Assembly: GCA_020248405.1 (NCBI GenBank)
Contig: JADCHQ010000037.1
Coordinates: 1 to 51,256 of the forward strand
Direction: 5' to 3'
DNA length: 51,256 nt
From: Rhodocyclaceae bacterium
GTDB taxonomy: Bacteria > Pseudomonadota > Gammaproteobacteria > Burkholderiales > Ga0077523
Part shown: positions 1 through 8,697 of the stretch, piece by piece
Position numbering within the stretch: the first letter of the stretch is position 1
Layout: every line of letters starts with the position of its first letter
The notes under the pieces: generated by a model
Seen by the model: only the letters and a program-made list of their open reading frames with translations
What the model was told of the DNA's origin: nothing
Database searches by the model: none
Position numbers and translations under genes: made by a program

Positions 1-62
1 AGCATCCGCGCGCCCTTCACGCGCCGCGCATCCAGCGCCTCCAGATTCCGCTTCGTTGCCAT
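1..62 (-). CDS. Start of a transposase-like helix-turn-helix protein, cut by window edge
   Basis: Only the first 20 codons lie in the window, reading leftward from an ATG at 60-62. The peptide begins MATKRNLEALDARR. This resembles, from memory, the N-terminus of helix-turn-helix proteins of the IS630-type transposase group, but too little is present to be sure. A purine-rich GAGGGCGAG lies just upstream of the ATG and could serve as ribosome binding site. The rest of the gene lies beyond position 1. The neighbouring fragments to the right fit a patch of insertion-sequence activity at this end. Confidence 0.4.
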   Translation of the reverse strand, partial: MATKRNLEALDARRVKGARM

Positions 63-153
63 CGCTCGCCCTCGACAAGATACCTGTCGCCGTAACGCGC
101 GAGGGTACAAAACGGTTGTCATACATTTACCGGATTATCAATAGAAGCGCTCC

Positions 154-420
154 ATGAATTACGCGTCGCCCTACATGACGGCTTCGCTTTTCGAACTGGG
201 GCGCGCTGATGAAGCGGGAGCACTGGTGAAGGGCAAGTTGGACCGCGGGGACAGCGGCTTCCACGTTCTGATCGCCCAGGCCTTTGTGGATGGATGGACT
301 GGCCACAGAGCAAAGGCGCGGGAAAGCCTGTGGCAAGCGTTCTTGGAGCGACCCGCGGTCCTGAACCTGCCAGCAGGTAACTACCTCCTGGGTCTGGCAC
401 GCCACGCGCGGCTGGACTAA
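154..420 (+). CDS. Small hypothetical protein, TPR-like
   Basis: An 88-residue ORF that I do not recognise as a named family. It is alanine- and leucine-rich and probably all-helical. Stretches such as LFELGRADEAGALV and GHRAKARESLWQAFLERP resemble tetratricopeptide helix pairs, so it may be the C-terminal piece of a longer TPR protein. An in-frame TAG at 142-144 blocks any upstream extension, and no clear Shine-Dalgarno sequence precedes the ATG. After the stop, the same frame stays open from 439 to 593 without a start codon and looks like more broken coding sequence. A pseudogene fragment is as likely as a working gene. Confidence 0.35.
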   Translation: MNYASPYMTASLFELGRADEAGALVKGKLDRGDSGFHVLIAQAFVDGWTGHRAKARESLWQAFLERPAVLNLPAGNYLLGLARHARLD

Positions 421-593
421 CAAATCTCGACGGCATAGAAGGCGCTGGCCGAGCAGTACGCCGCCAGCGGCGTGAAGCAGCGTGAGATCAGTAAGTCCGC
501 TTACGTGGCGCAGAGCCGGGAGCGTGAAGGACGGGGGATCGCCCAGATCGAGTATGGAGCAGCACTGCGCGGTTCGCGACACACGCGCCCGTG

Positions 594-622
594 AAAAAAA
601 CGGCGGGCTCTGGAGCCCACCG
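594..622 (-). terminator. Rho-independent terminator of rne
   Basis: Read on the minus strand, a 9-bp stem (CGGTGGGCT pairing with AGCCCGCCG, one G-T pair) closes a CCAG loop and is followed by seven T residues. It lies about 40 bases past the rne stop codon, exactly where a terminator of that gene is expected. Confidence 0.85.
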
Positions 623-661
623 TTTACAAACCAACCGCCTGGCGCCGCTTCCTGGCGCCGC

Positions 662-3463
662 TTATTTGTTGCCGGTTTCCACCTGCACCATGGCTTCGCT
701 GGCCGACGGGGGCGGTGCCGCCGGGCGCGGGCGGCCGCGGGGCAAATTGTCCTGCGGCGCGGCCGTGGAGGGCGGGGCGCTATGGCGGGTTTCGATCATC
801 ACCATGCCGGGGGGCAGTTCGAGGGGCGCTGCCGGCGGTGGCGCAGGCCGCGCCGCGACGGGCGCTGGGGGTGGCGCGGCAGGGGGTGGGGGTGGAGCCA
901 CGGGCGCCTGCACCGGCACGAAGGCGGCGGGGATGGGTGCCGCTTCTGCTGCCACGGGTGCTGCGGATTCGGGCGCATTCGCGGCCACGGGTATGGCTGC
1001 TTCAGGCACGTTGAACGCAGCGGGGGCCGCAGCCTCAACTTCGACCATCGGGGCTGGGGCTTCGGGGCTGGGGGCAGGTGCCTCGGTGTGGGTCGTGGAC
1101 GCAGGTGTGAAGTCGTCTTCGAGATCACCGGAATCGGCATCGTCCGGCGCCTGTGCCTCGCCCGTGGCGTCGCGCGGTTCGCGCCCCTCGGCGCCGCGGC
1201 GGCCGCGCCGGCCGCGACGGCGGCGGCCGCGGCCGCCTTCGGTTTCGGTGGCGGTGCTTGCGGGCGCCTCGGGCGCGCCACCCTCGGGCGTTTCCGTCAG
1301 GGCGATTGCCTGCTCGGTTTCGGGGAGCTGCTCTTCGCGCGGGGTGCGGGAGGCCCGGGGTTGCCGGGCCGGGCGTCCCTCACGGCCCTCGCGGGCTTCG
1401 CGCGGTTCGCGGGGTTCCCGGGCTTCGCGCGGGGGGCGGGCCTCCCGTGGCTCGCGGGCCTCGCGCGGATCGCGGGTGTCCTGGGGTTCACGCGCCTCGC
1501 GGGCCTCACGGCCCCGGCCACGGCCACCGCGGTCGCGCGGTTCGCGCGCCTCGCCGCTGGTGGAACGGTCTTCCTGGGGCTGGACGCCGTTGCCCCGGGC
1601 CGTGCCTTCGCTGCGACGCCGGCTGCCGTCGCGCTCAGACCGGCCGGCGACACGGCCATCCGCGCCGCGGGAGCGTTCGCCGCGCGAGCGGCGCGAGTCG
1701 TCGCGCCCGCCGGCAGCCGGCCGGGCGGCGGGGGCAGCTTCGGGGGTGGCCTCCGGGCGCCGTCCGCCAAGCCATCCGAAAATCTTCGCCAGCAGCGAGG
1801 GCTCGCGCACCACAACGGGGGAGGGCTCCGGTGCCGGGGTGGGGAGCGGTGCGGGCGCCCCGGGGGTGATGCCCTTCACGGCGGCCTCGGGCCGGCTGGG
1901 GCGCTCGGCGTTGGCGCCCGGCGCCTGGGGCTCGGCTTCAGCTGGCACTTCAACCATCTGGTAGCTGGCGGGCAGGGGGCCGGTCTGGTTGAGCTCGTCG
2001 TGGCGCAGGCGGGTGACGGTGTAGTTGGGCGTCTCCAGGTGCATGTTGGGGATGAGCACGATGCTCACCTTGAGGCGCGCCTCCATGGAGTGGAACTCGG
2101 CCCGCTTTTCGTTGAGCAGGTAGGTGGCCACCTCGATGGGCACCTGGGCGTGCACGGCGGCCGTGTTTTCCTTCATGGCCTCTTCCTGCAGGATGCGCAG
2201 GATGTGCAGCGCGGTGGATTCGATGCCGCGGATGTGGCCCACGCCATGGCAGCGCGGGCAGGGAATGTGGCTGGTTTCGCCCAGGGAGGTCTGCAACCGC
2301 TGGCGCGACAGCTCCAGCAGCCCGAAGCGCGAGATCTTGCCGGTTTGCACCCGGGCGCGGTCGTAGCGCAGGGCGTCGCGCAGGCGGTTTTCCACGTCGC
2401 GCTGGTTCTTGGCCGACTCCATGTCGATGAAGTCGATCACCACCAGGCCGCCCAGGTCGCGCAGTCGAAGCTGGCGGGCGATTTCGTCGGCGGCCTCAAG
2501 GTTGGTGTTGAGCGCGGTGGCTTCGATGTCATGTCCGCGGGTGGCGCGGGCGGAGTTGACGTCCACCGACACCAGCGCCTCGGTGTGGTCGATGACCACG
2601 GCGCCGCCGGAGGGCAGCGGCACGGTGCGAGCGTACGCGCTTTCGATCTGGTGCTCGATTTGGAAGCGGGAGAACAGCGGCACGTCGTCGGTGTAGAGCT
2701 TCACGCGGGCCACGTTCTGCGGCATCACGTGCCCCATGAACTGGCGCGCCTGTTCGAAGATGGATTCGCTGTCCACCAGCAACTCGCCGATGTCGGGCTG
2801 GAAGTAGTCGCGGATGGCGCGAATGACCAGCGAGCTTTCCTGGTAGATGAGGAAAGCGCCCCCCTGGGAGCGGGCGGCGCTGTCAATGGCGCGCCAGAGC
2901 TGCATGAGGTAGTTGAGGTCCCAGCTGAGCTCTTCCACCGAACGGCCGATGCCGGCGGTGCGAGCGATGAGGCTCATGCCCTGGGGCACTTCTAGCTGGG
3001 CGAGGGTGTCGCGCAGTTCGTTGCGCTCTTCACCCTCCACGCGCCGCGACACGCCGCCGCCGCGCGGGTTGTTGGGCATGAGCACCACGTAGCGTCCGGC
3101 AAGGCTCACGTAGGTGGTGAGGGCCGCACCCTTGGTGCCGCGCTCGTCCTTGTCGACCTGGACGATGAGTTCCTGGCCCTCGCGCACCGCATCCTGGATG
3201 CGGGCACGACCCGGGTCCATACCCGGGGCGAAGAACTCGCGGCTGATTTCCTTGAAGGGCAGGAAACCGTGCCGGTCGGCGCCGTAATCGATGAAGGCCG
3301 CTTCGAGGCTGGGCTCGACGCGGGTGATGATGCCTTTGTAGATGTTGCCTTTGCGTTGTTCCTTGCCGGTGGTTTCGATATCCAGGTCGATCAGCTTCTG
3401 GCCGTCGACGATGGCGACGCGAATTTCTTCCGGATGCGTCGCGTTGAACAGCATGCGTTTCAT
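662..3463 (-). CDS. rne: Ribonuclease E
   Basis: RNase E is the single-strand endoribonuclease that initiates mRNA decay and matures rRNA and tRNA, as core of the degradosome at the inner membrane. The 933-residue product starts [21 protein letters not shown]. An S1 domain follows (about 37-120), then 5'-sensor and RNase H-like parts and a DNase I-like catalytic domain. The metal-binding aspartates fall at about D301 (SVDVNSAR) and D344 (VVIDFIDM). The zinc link is CPRCHG (C402, C405), which joins subunits into the tetramer. From about 510 the protein is low-complexity: Pro/Ala-rich stretches and a dense Arg/Glu block at about 640-710, the typical disordered RNA- and partner-binding scaffold. 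A terminator follows the gene and a promoter about 510 bases upstream drives it. Confidence 0.97.
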   Translation of the reverse strand: MKRMLFNATHPEEIRVAIVDGQKLIDLDIETTGKEQRKGNIYKGIITRVEPSLEAAFIDYGADRHGFLPFKEISREFFAPGMDPGRARIQDAVREGQELIVQVDKDERGTKGAALTTYVSLAGRYVVLMPNNPRGGGVSRRVEGEERNELRDTLAQLEVPQGMSLIARTAGIGRSVEELSWDLNYLMQLWRAIDSAARSQGGAFLIYQESSLVIRAIRDYFQPDIGELLVDSESIFEQARQFMGHVMPQNVARVKLYTDDVPLFSRFQIEHQIESAYARTVPLPSGGAVVIDHTEALVSVDVNSARATRGHDIEATALNTNLEAADEIARQLRLRDLGGLVVIDFIDMESAKNQRDVENRLRDALRYDRARVQTGKISRFGLLELSRQRLQTSLGETSHIPCPRCHGVGHIRGIESTALHILRILQEEAMKENTAAVHAQVPIEVATYLLNEKRAEFHSMEARLKVSIVLIPNMHLETPNYTVTRLRHDELNQTGPLPASYQMVEVPAEAEPQAPGANAERPSRPEAAVKGITPGAPAPLPTPAPEPSPVVVREPSLLAKIFGWLGGRRPEATPEAAPAARPAAGGRDDSRRSRGERSRGADGRVAGRSERDGSRRRSEGTARGNGVQPQEDRSTSGEAREPRDRGGRGRGREAREAREPQDTRDPREAREPREARPPREAREPREPREAREGREGRPARQPRASRTPREEQLPETEQAIALTETPEGGAPEAPASTATETEGGRGRRRRGRRGRRGAEGREPRDATGEAQAPDDADSGDLEDDFTPASTTHTEAPAPSPEAPAPMVEVEAAAPAAFNVPEAAIPVAANAPESAAPVAAEAAPIPAAFVPVQAPVAPPPPPAAPPPAPVAARPAPPPAAPLELPPGMVMIETRHSAPPSTAAPQDNLPRGRPRPAAPPPSASEAMVQVETGNK

Positions 3464-3980
3464 TCGTTGCTCTCCCGCGCTCGACAGTCACGGGATCGAC
3501 AAACCCTGGCCGCAGTGCCAGATGGAAAACTTCAGTGCTGCGGATCGGGAGTCATGCGCGTGCCTCGTGGGCCGTGTGGATGGCGTGTTTGTCTGGTCGG
3601 CTACTCGACGACCGGCGGAGCTGGCCAGGGGCCGCATCCGGAATGTGCTTCGAGCGCGTTGATGAAGTACAGTCGCTACTTTTGCGGGGTGAGCGAATTA
3701 ACCCGGCGGGAAGGGCGATGGCCCGAGAGACGATTCCAGCTTCCAGACACGCGGCTCGCGCAGATTTCGGTTGCCCAGCACGCGCCGGACACTCTATTGC
3801 GGACCCGGGCCGTGATGGCGCCGGACTCGGCTCGGGGCCATCCCTGGGAAGCGCTGCTTCGCGCGTTCGAATCAGGGTGGACTCCCGCTCCAGAACGAAG
3901 CCCCGAAGAATCGTGCCGTGCTGGTCGCAGGACCTCAGCATGGCTTTGATGCCATCGGCAACATGGCTTGTCCGAGGCAA
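3464..3980 (-). other. Long 5' leader of rne (gene-free stretch)
   Basis: About 520 bases lie between the rne start and its predicted promoter. I see no convincing gene here: the short ORFs on either strand have no family resemblance or good ribosome binding site. In enterobacteria the rne mRNA has a long leader through which RNase E represses its own synthesis. The length and position here fit such a leader, but I did not derive a secondary structure. Confidence 0.55.
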
Positions 3981-4009
3981 AGTATACGCAGAGTGAAAGA
4001 GTTGAGCAA
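3981..4009 (-). promoter_or_regulatory. Sigma-70 promoter for rne
   Basis: On the minus strand, TTGCTC (-35, plus positions 4004-4009) and TATACT (-10, 3981-3986) are separated by exactly 17 bases. Transcription would start near 3974, giving rne a leader of about 510 bases. The promoter overlaps the first codons of the divergent rluC gene. Confidence 0.65.
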
Positions 4010-4955
4010 AGATTCAGTCACATGGCTTACCTTGGGCGAAGAGCACGAGGGCCAGCGCATCGACAATTTCCTGATGCGCTCGCTCAAGGGCGTTCCCAAG
4101 AGCCACGTCTACCGCATCCTGCGCACGGGCGAGGTGCGCCTGAACAGTCGCCGCGCGGCGCCCACCGACCGGGTGCATGCGGGCGACCGGTTGCGCGTCC
4201 CGCCGGTGCGGGTGGACAACCCGCGGCCGGCGCCCGGGCCCGCCCGGGCGCTGCCCTTCGGCGAGGTGCTGCACGAAGACGCCTGGCTGCTGGTGTTGAA
4301 CAAGCCGGCGGGGCTTGCCGTGCACGGCGGCTCGGGCGTGGCGCAGGGCGTGATTGAGCGGTTGCGGGTGGCACGGCCGCAGGCGCGATTCATGGAGCTG
4401 GTGCACCGGCTCGACCGGGACACCTCCGGGGTGCTGTTGATGGCCCTGAAGCGCTCTGCCCTGGTGGACCTGCACGCCCAGATCCGCGAGGGCCGCACGG
4501 ACAAGCGCTACCTGGCTCTGGTGAAGGGCGAGTGGCGCGGCGGCGGGCGCACGGTGCGCGCACCCCTTGAGCGCCATGTGCTCGATTCGGGTGATCGTCG
4601 CGTGAGCGTGAGCGAAGAGGGCCGCGAGGCGGTGACGCACTTCCGGGTGCGCGCGCGCCTGCCTGGCTGGACGCTCGTGGAGGCCCGGTTGGGCACCGGC
4701 CGCACACACCAGATAAGAGTGCACCTAGCCCACGTGGGCCACCCCATCGCCGGTGACGACAAGTACGGCGACTTCGAGCTCAATCGCCGCCTGGCGCGCG
4801 AGGGCCTGAAGCGCATGTTTCTGCACGCGGAGCGCTTTGGGTGCCGGCACCCCGGCACGGGGGAGCCCTTCGAGGTGAGCGCCCCCTTGGCGCCGGAACT
4901 GCGGGCATTCCTCGATCAGGCGGGCCAACAAGCGCCCGGGGAGTCGCGCCCATGA
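3993..4955 (+). CDS. rluC: 23S rRNA pseudouridine synthase RluC
   Basis: This enzyme isomerises specific uridines of 23S rRNA to pseudouridine. In E. coli RluC acts at 955, 2504 and 2580. The 320-residue product has an N-terminal S4 RNA-binding domain (QRIDNFL...KGVPKSHVYRILRTGEVRLN, about 20-75) and a RluA-type catalytic domain with the signature HRLDRDTSG; D141 is the catalytic aspartate. GTG at 3993 is chosen because the S4 domain begins about 20 residues in, as in relatives. The frame stays open to GTG 3918 and ATG 3963, so a longer form cannot be excluded. The stop overlaps the next start (ATGA). Divergence from rne is the classic arrangement. Confidence 0.93.
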   Translation: MKELSKDSVTWLTLGEEHEGQRIDNFLMRSLKGVPKSHVYRILRTGEVRLNSRRAAPTDRVHAGDRLRVPPVRVDNPRPAPGPARALPFGEVLHEDAWLLVLNKPAGLAVHGGSGVAQGVIERLRVARPQARFMELVHRLDRDTSGVLLMALKRSALVDLHAQIREGRTDKRYLALVKGEWRGGGRTVRAPLERHVLDSGDRRVSVSEEGREAVTHFRVRARLPGWTLVEARLGTGRTHQIRVHLAHVGHPIAGDDKYGDFELNRRLAREGLKRMFLHAERFGCRHPGTGEPFEVSAPLAPELRAFLDQAGQQAPGESRP

Positions 4956-5605
4956 AGCGCTATGAACTACTGGTGTTCGACTGGGACGGAACTTTGGTGG
5001 ACTCGGCGGCCCACATCGTGCACAGCATCCGCGAGGCGGCAGTGGATCTGCAGTTGCCGGTGCCCAGCGATGCGCAGGCGCGCCACATCATCGGCCTGGG
5101 GCTTGGCGACGCCATGGCGCAACTGTTTCCGGACCTGCCGGCCGATGGCTGGGCGCGCGTGGCCGATCGCTACCGTTACCATTACCTGTCCGGCGAATCG
5201 GCGGTGGCGCTGTTTCCCGGCGTGGGAGAGGCATTGCCGGCGTTGTCCCGCCGGGGCCATTTGCTGGCCGTGGCCACGGGCAAGAGCCGACGCGGCCTGG
5301 ACCGAGCCCTGGGCATGGCGGGGCTGGAGCCGGTCTTCCACGCCACCCGGTGCGCCGACGAGGGATTTCCCAAGCCCCACCCCGACATGCTGCTGCGTTT
5401 GCTGGAGGTGTTCGGTGTGGCGCCCGAGGGTGCGCTCATGATCGGCGACACCACCCACGACCTGGAGATGGCAGCGGCGGCGGGGGTGAGTTCTCTGGCG
5501 GTCACCTACGGCGCCCACCCGGCGGGCACGTTGCGCAATGCCGGCGCACTGGCCGCCCTGGACACGCCCGCCGACTTGTTCGAATGGCTGCACGCGAACG
5601 CCTGA
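4952..5605 (+). CDS. HAD-superfamily phosphatase (phosphoglycolate phosphatase-like)
   Basis: A 217-residue HAD hydrolase of the Gph/YniC-like subgroup. The nucleophile motif is VFDWDGTLVDS (D10 and the acid D12). A helical cap domain follows. Motif II/III is represented by AVATGKSRRG and the metal-binding motif by IGDTTHDLEMAAAAG. The substrate cannot be read from sequence: phosphoglycolate is the usual guess, but relatives next to rluC often remain unassigned. Its start overlaps the rluC stop by ATGA, so the two are translationally coupled. The downstream Rieske gene begins inside its last seven codons. Confidence 0.88.
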   Translation: MKRYELLVFDWDGTLVDSAAHIVHSIREAAVDLQLPVPSDAQARHIIGLGLGDAMAQLFPDLPADGWARVADRYRYHYLSGESAVALFPGVGEALPALSRRGHLLAVATGKSRRGLDRALGMAGLEPVFHATRCADEGFPKPHPDMLLRLLEVFGVAPEGALMIGDTTHDLEMAAAAGVSSLAVTYGAHPAGTLRNAGALAALDTPADLFEWLHANA

Positions 5606-5949
5606 TCTGCGCGGCCCTGGATCTTGCCGAAGGCGGCAAGGGAGTGCGCTTCGAGGTGCTGCGCCGGGGCGTACCCGAACCCGCCTTCGCGGTGCGATTC
5701 GAAGGCCGGGTGTACGCCTACCTCAACCGCTGCGCCCACGTGTCCGTGCAACTGGACTGGAACGAGGGCGAGTTTTTCGACCTCTCCGGCCTATACTTGG
5801 TGTGTGCCACCCATGGCGCGGCCTACGAGCCCGAGTCCGGACGCTGCGTGGCCGGCCCCTGCAAGGGCGATAGCCTAGTGCCGCTCGAAGCGGTCGAGCG
5901 CGAGGGGGCCGTCTATCTGCGCGAGGAGTGTCCCGATGGCCCAACCTGA
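5584..5949 (+). CDS. Rieske [2Fe-2S] protein, small
   Basis: A 121-residue soluble Rieske ferredoxin-like protein. The cluster ligands are visible: C50-A-H52 in NRCAHVS and C74-A-T-H77 in VCATHGAAY, followed by a GRCVAGPCKGDSL stretch typical of the fold. There is no signal peptide or membrane segment, so it is cytoplasmic. It probably carries electrons for an unknown oxygenase or reductase, since no partner is encoded nearby. The ATG at 5584 lies within the end of the HAD gene, and its own end overlaps the sppA start, so four genes from rluC to sppA form one tightly coupled unit. Confidence 0.85.
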   Translation: MAARERLICAALDLAEGGKGVRFEVLRRGVPEPAFAVRFEGRVYAYLNRCAHVSVQLDWNEGEFFDLSGLYLVCATHGAAYEPESGRCVAGPCKGDSLVPLEAVEREGAVYLREECPDGPT

Positions 5950-6910
5950 AACCCCCGACGGCGCGCCCGAGGCCGAACCCTGGGAGCGCGAGGCGCTGCG
6001 CAAGCTCGCGCAGTCGGCCCTGGACGAGCAGCGCCGTGCCCGGCGCTGGGGAATCCTGTTCAAGTCTCTGGGCTTCGGTTACCTGTTTGTCGTGCTGTTC
6101 GTGGCGTTGGGCTGGATCGGACAGCGCGAGGCGGCGCGCTCGGGCAAGCACACGGCGCTGGTGCAGATCAATGGCGTCATCGATGCGGAAGGCGCCGCCA
6201 GCGCAGAGGTGGTCGCCTCGGGTCTCAAGGAGGCCTTCGAGGACAAGAACACCGAGGGCGTGATCGTGCGCATCAACAGCCCGGGGGGCAGTCCGGTGCA
6301 GTCCGATTCCATCAACGCCGAGATGCGGCGGCTGCGGGGCAAACACCCGGCGATTCCCCTTTACGTGGTGGTGGACGACATCTGTGCCTCGGGCGGGTAC
6401 TACGTGGCGGTGGCGGCCGACAAGATTTTCGTGAGCAAGGGCAGCCTGGTGGGTTCCATCGGCGTGCTCATGGACGGCTTCGGGTTTACCGGCGCCATGG
6501 AAAAACTGGGCGTCGAGCGCCGTTTGCTAACGGCTGGCGCCAACAAGGGCTTTCTCGACCCCTTCTCGCCGCTCAACCCGCAGCAACGCGCCCACGCCGA
6601 GCGCATGCTGGGCGAGATCCACCAGCAGTTCATCGACGCGGTGCGAAGCGGCCGGGGCACGCGCCTGAAGGAAACGCAAGACACCTTTTCGGGCCTCATC
6701 TGGACCGGCGAGCGCAGCGTGGAGCTGGGGCTGGCCGATGCCATCGGCGATGCGGCCTACGTGGCGCGCGAGGTGATCAAGGCCGAGAACATCGTCGATT
6801 TCACCCCCCGGGAGAACCTGGCGGAGCGGTTTGCCAAGCGCTTCGGTGCCGCCACGGCACAGGCGCTGCTCAGCGCGGGCGCTTCGGAGACGAGGGCGCG
6901 GCTGCGCTGA
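5936..6910 (+). CDS. sppA: S49 family signal peptide peptidase SppA-like
   Basis: An inner-membrane serine protease that degrades cleaved signal peptides. The 324-residue product is the short (single-domain) form. It has a cytoplasmic N-terminus, one membrane helix (about 39-61) and a periplasmic catalytic domain. INSPGGSPVQSDSI is the oxyanion region, the nucleophile serine is in DICASGGYYVAVAADK, and the general-base lysine is in TAGANKGFLDPF. A GAGGAG ribosome binding site sits seven bases before ATG 5936. Its 3' end overlaps the end of the convergent methyltransferase gene by about 41 bases. Confidence 0.93.
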   Translation: MAQPETPDGAPEAEPWEREALRKLAQSALDEQRRARRWGILFKSLGFGYLFVVLFVALGWIGQREAARSGKHTALVQINGVIDAEGAASAEVVASGLKEAFEDKNTEGVIVRINSPGGSPVQSDSINAEMRRLRGKHPAIPLYVVVDDICASGGYYVAVAADKIFVSKGSLVGSIGVLMDGFGFTGAMEKLGVERRLLTAGANKGFLDPFSPLNPQQRAHAERMLGEIHQQFIDAVRSGRGTRLKETQDTFSGLIWTGERSVELGLADAIGDAAYVAREVIKAENIVDFTPRENLAERFAKRFGAATAQALLSAGASETRARLR

Positions 6911-7640
6911 GCGGCGGCGCCTGCACGCCGAACACCGCCGGCAAGCGGTCAATGGCCGGGGTTGGCTTGCGCCGCCAGTGGTCAACGCTGGCGGTGAGGC
7001 TCAGCGCCGCAGGGGTGCCTAGCGCGGCGGACAGCGCGATCCGTGTCTGCGGGGCCAGGGTCTCCAGCAAGGCCGACCACAAGGCCAGGTTCCGGTAGGG
7101 CGTTTCGATGAACCAGACCGACTCCTGCCGCCGGGCCGATTCGGTCTCAAGGGCGTGCAGGCTGGTGATTCTTGCGGCGGGATTACGGGGTAGGTATCCC
7201 ACGAAGCGAAAAGCCTGGCCGTTGAGGCCCGAGGCCATGACGGCCAGCAGCAGGGCGCTGGCGCCCACCAGCGGTTCCACCCGCAGGCCCCTTGCGTGGG
7301 CGCGCGCCACCAGCGCCGCGCCGGGATCGGCCACTGCCGGAGACCCCGCCTCGGACACGAGGCCGCAGTCGATTCCTTCCAGCAGCGGGGCGAGCAGTTG
7401 GTCCAGTTGGGACTCAGGGGTGTGCTGGCTCAACTCCGCGAATGCAACCTGCTGGATTGGAGCCTCCAGCACCGGCGCGAGGAAGCGGCGCGCGGTGCGC
7501 GGGTTTTCGGCAACGAAGTGCCGCAGGCCGCGGACGCGCTGGAGGCCAACGGCGGTGAGCGCGGTGGCCATGATGGCGCCGGGGTCGATGGGCACCGGAA
7601 CCAGCACCAGGCTGCCGTGTCCTGCGTCCTCAGGGCACAT
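6870..7640 (-). CDS. SAM-dependent methyltransferase, RsmI/tetrapyrrole-methylase fold
   Basis: A 256-residue protein of the RsmI-like group. RsmI 2'-O-methylates C1402 of 16S rRNA. Family features include GLVSEAGSPAVADPGAALVA (SAM site), VEPLVGASALLLAVMASGLNG, FRFVGYLPR and WFIETPYRN. It is shorter than typical RsmI (about 280 residues) and lacks the usual N-terminal YVVATPIGN stretch, starting instead MCPEDAGHGSLVLVPVPID. It may therefore belong to a related paralogue group that is often found beside maf, with an unproven substrate. The start overlaps the maf end by 11 bases, indicating an operon. Confidence 0.82.
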   Translation of the reverse strand: MCPEDAGHGSLVLVPVPIDPGAIMATALTAVGLQRVRGLRHFVAENPRTARRFLAPVLEAPIQQVAFAELSQHTPESQLDQLLAPLLEGIDCGLVSEAGSPAVADPGAALVARAHARGLRVEPLVGASALLLAVMASGLNGQAFRFVGYLPRNPAARITSLHALETESARRQESVWFIETPYRNLALWSALLETLAPQTRIALSAALGTPAALSLTASVDHWRRKPTPAIDRLPAVFGVQAPPLSAAAPSSPKRPR

Positions 7641-8205
7641 GGATACCCGCCCGCGCCAGAAGGCCGGTGAGGGCAATGAGCGGCAACCCCACCAGCGCCG
7701 TGGGATCATCGCCGCGGATGTATTCCAGCAGCGTGATCCCCATGGCTTCGCAACGCGCGCTGCCGGCGCAGTCGAAGGGTTGCTCTGCGTCCACGTAGCG
7801 CTCGATGGTGGCGCGATCGAGCACCCGGTAGCGCACACGCGTGGGGCAGTGCGCCACCGATTCGCGGCCATCCTCGTCGATCACGCACACGGCAGTGTGG
7901 AACACCAGTTCGCGGCCGCTGGACTGCAGCAGTTGCTGCACGGCGCGTTCCCGGCTGCCTGGCTTGCCCAGGGGCAGGCCGTCGAGGTCGGCCACCTGAT
8001 CCGACCCGATGACCGTGGCGCCGGGGTGGCGCCGGGCCACCGCGCGGGCCTTGGCGCAGGCAAGGCGCGCCGCCGTGGCCGAGGGCTCTTCGCCGGGCAA
8101 TGCCGATTCATCCAGACCCGGCACGTCCACGGCGAACGGCAGACCGAACCGTTCCAGCAGGGCGCGGCGGTAGGGAGAAGACGAGGCGAGGATCAGGCGG
8201 GACAC
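7630..8205 (-). CDS. Maf/YceF-like nucleotide pyrophosphatase
   Basis: A 191-residue Maf-family house-cleaning pyrophosphatase, which removes modified or non-canonical nucleotides. The start SRLILASSSPYRRALLERFG carries the phosphate-binding S-S-S-x-x-R-R motif. CAKARAVA, VIGSDQV and GKPGSRERAVQQL follow in order. Family members beside yceD-rpmF belong to the YceF subgroup, which hydrolyses m7GTP; that assignment rests on gene context. GTG 8205 is chosen because the family motif begins immediately after it. The open frame continues upstream without homology. Confidence 0.9.
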   Translation of the reverse strand: MSRLILASSSPYRRALLERFGLPFAVDVPGLDESALPGEEPSATAARLACAKARAVARRHPGATVIGSDQVADLDGLPLGKPGSRERAVQQLLQSSGRELVFHTAVCVIDEDGRESVAHCPTRVRYRVLDRATIERYVDAEQPFDCAGSARCEAMGITLLEYIRGDDPTALVGLPLIALTGLLARAGIHVP

Positions 8206-8230
8206 GACGGATCGCGCACGGGGCGTGTCT

Positions 8231-8259
8231 TTGACACCAAGTGGAAACATTAATATTAT
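8231..8259 (+). promoter_or_regulatory. Near-consensus sigma-70 promoter of yceD-rpmF
   Basis: A perfect TTGACA (8231-8236) and TATTAT (8254-8259, 5 of 6) are 17 bases apart. Transcription should begin near 8266, only about three bases before the yceD ATG at 8269, so the yceD message would be effectively leaderless. Confidence 0.8.
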
Positions 8260-8268
8260 GCGCGGCTT

Positions 8269-8697
8269 ATGTCCGCTCGGACCAGTGTCGTTGATGTGGA
8301 ATTTTGCGGCCGGGACGAAGCGCTGGCGGGGCAAGTTACCGTGGCCCATTTGTCGCTGTTGCGTGAAGCGGTCGCAAAAGCCGACGGTAGTTTGTCCTAC
8401 GAAATTGTTCCACTGCGCTTCGGCGGCAAGCCCGCGGTCAGGGTGAGTTTGCGGGGTCGCCTGTGGCATACGTGTCAGCGTTGTCTCGGCGATCTCGAAG
8501 CGGAAATGTCCGCGCAGCGGATTCTGGTTTTTGCTTCGCCGCCCCGGGATTTTGAAGACGAGGGCGAGAACACCGATTTCGTCGGCGCGGATGCCAGCTT
8601 CGATGTGTCGGCGCTGGTGCAGGAAGAAGCCTTGCTCAGCCTGCCTATGGCGCCGTGTCATCAGCAGGGTCAGTGCCGGGCCGATGTTCCGGGATAA
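8269..8697 (+). CDS. yceD: YceD/DUF177 family protein, C-terminally shortened
   Basis: A 142-residue member of the YceD (DUF177) family, whose gene precedes rpmF in most proteobacteria and is linked to 23S rRNA accumulation. It has the paired-cysteine motif [15 protein letters not shown] and the acidic centre leading to [21 protein letters not shown]. Family members are usually about 165-175 residues and end in a conserved NPFAxLxxLK-like motif. Here a TAA at 8695-8697 ends the protein before it. Downstream bases hold a possible out-of-frame remnant of that motif. The promoter position predicts a near-leaderless mRNA and there is no Shine-Dalgarno sequence. Confidence 0.88.
   Translation: MSARTSVVDVEFCGRDEALAGQVTVAHLSLLREAVAKADGSLSYEIVPLRFGGKPAVRVSLRGRLWHTCQRCLGDLEAEMSAQRILVFASPPRDFEDEGENTDFVGADASFDVSALVQEEALLSLPMAPCHQQGQCRADVPG

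Noticed and set aside
1340..1560. Tandem short repeats as a possible CRISPR
   Set aside because: The repeats are coding (Arg/Glu tail of RNase E), lack uniform spacers, and there are no cas genes.
482..2995. 837-codon rightward open frame opposite rne
   Set aside because: It is the mirror of the RNase E gene; its sequence is Gly/Ala/Arg low-complexity with no family resemblance. Long antisense frames are expected in GC-rich genes.
3983..3988. TATACG as a rightward -10 for rluC
   Set aside because: Transcription would start at or after the GTG start codon and there is no -35; the same bases serve better as the rne -10 on the other strand.
7641..7871. Upstream extension of the RsmI-like methyltransferase frame
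   Set aside because: It overlaps maf, which has full family motifs, and shows no similarity to methyltransferases.
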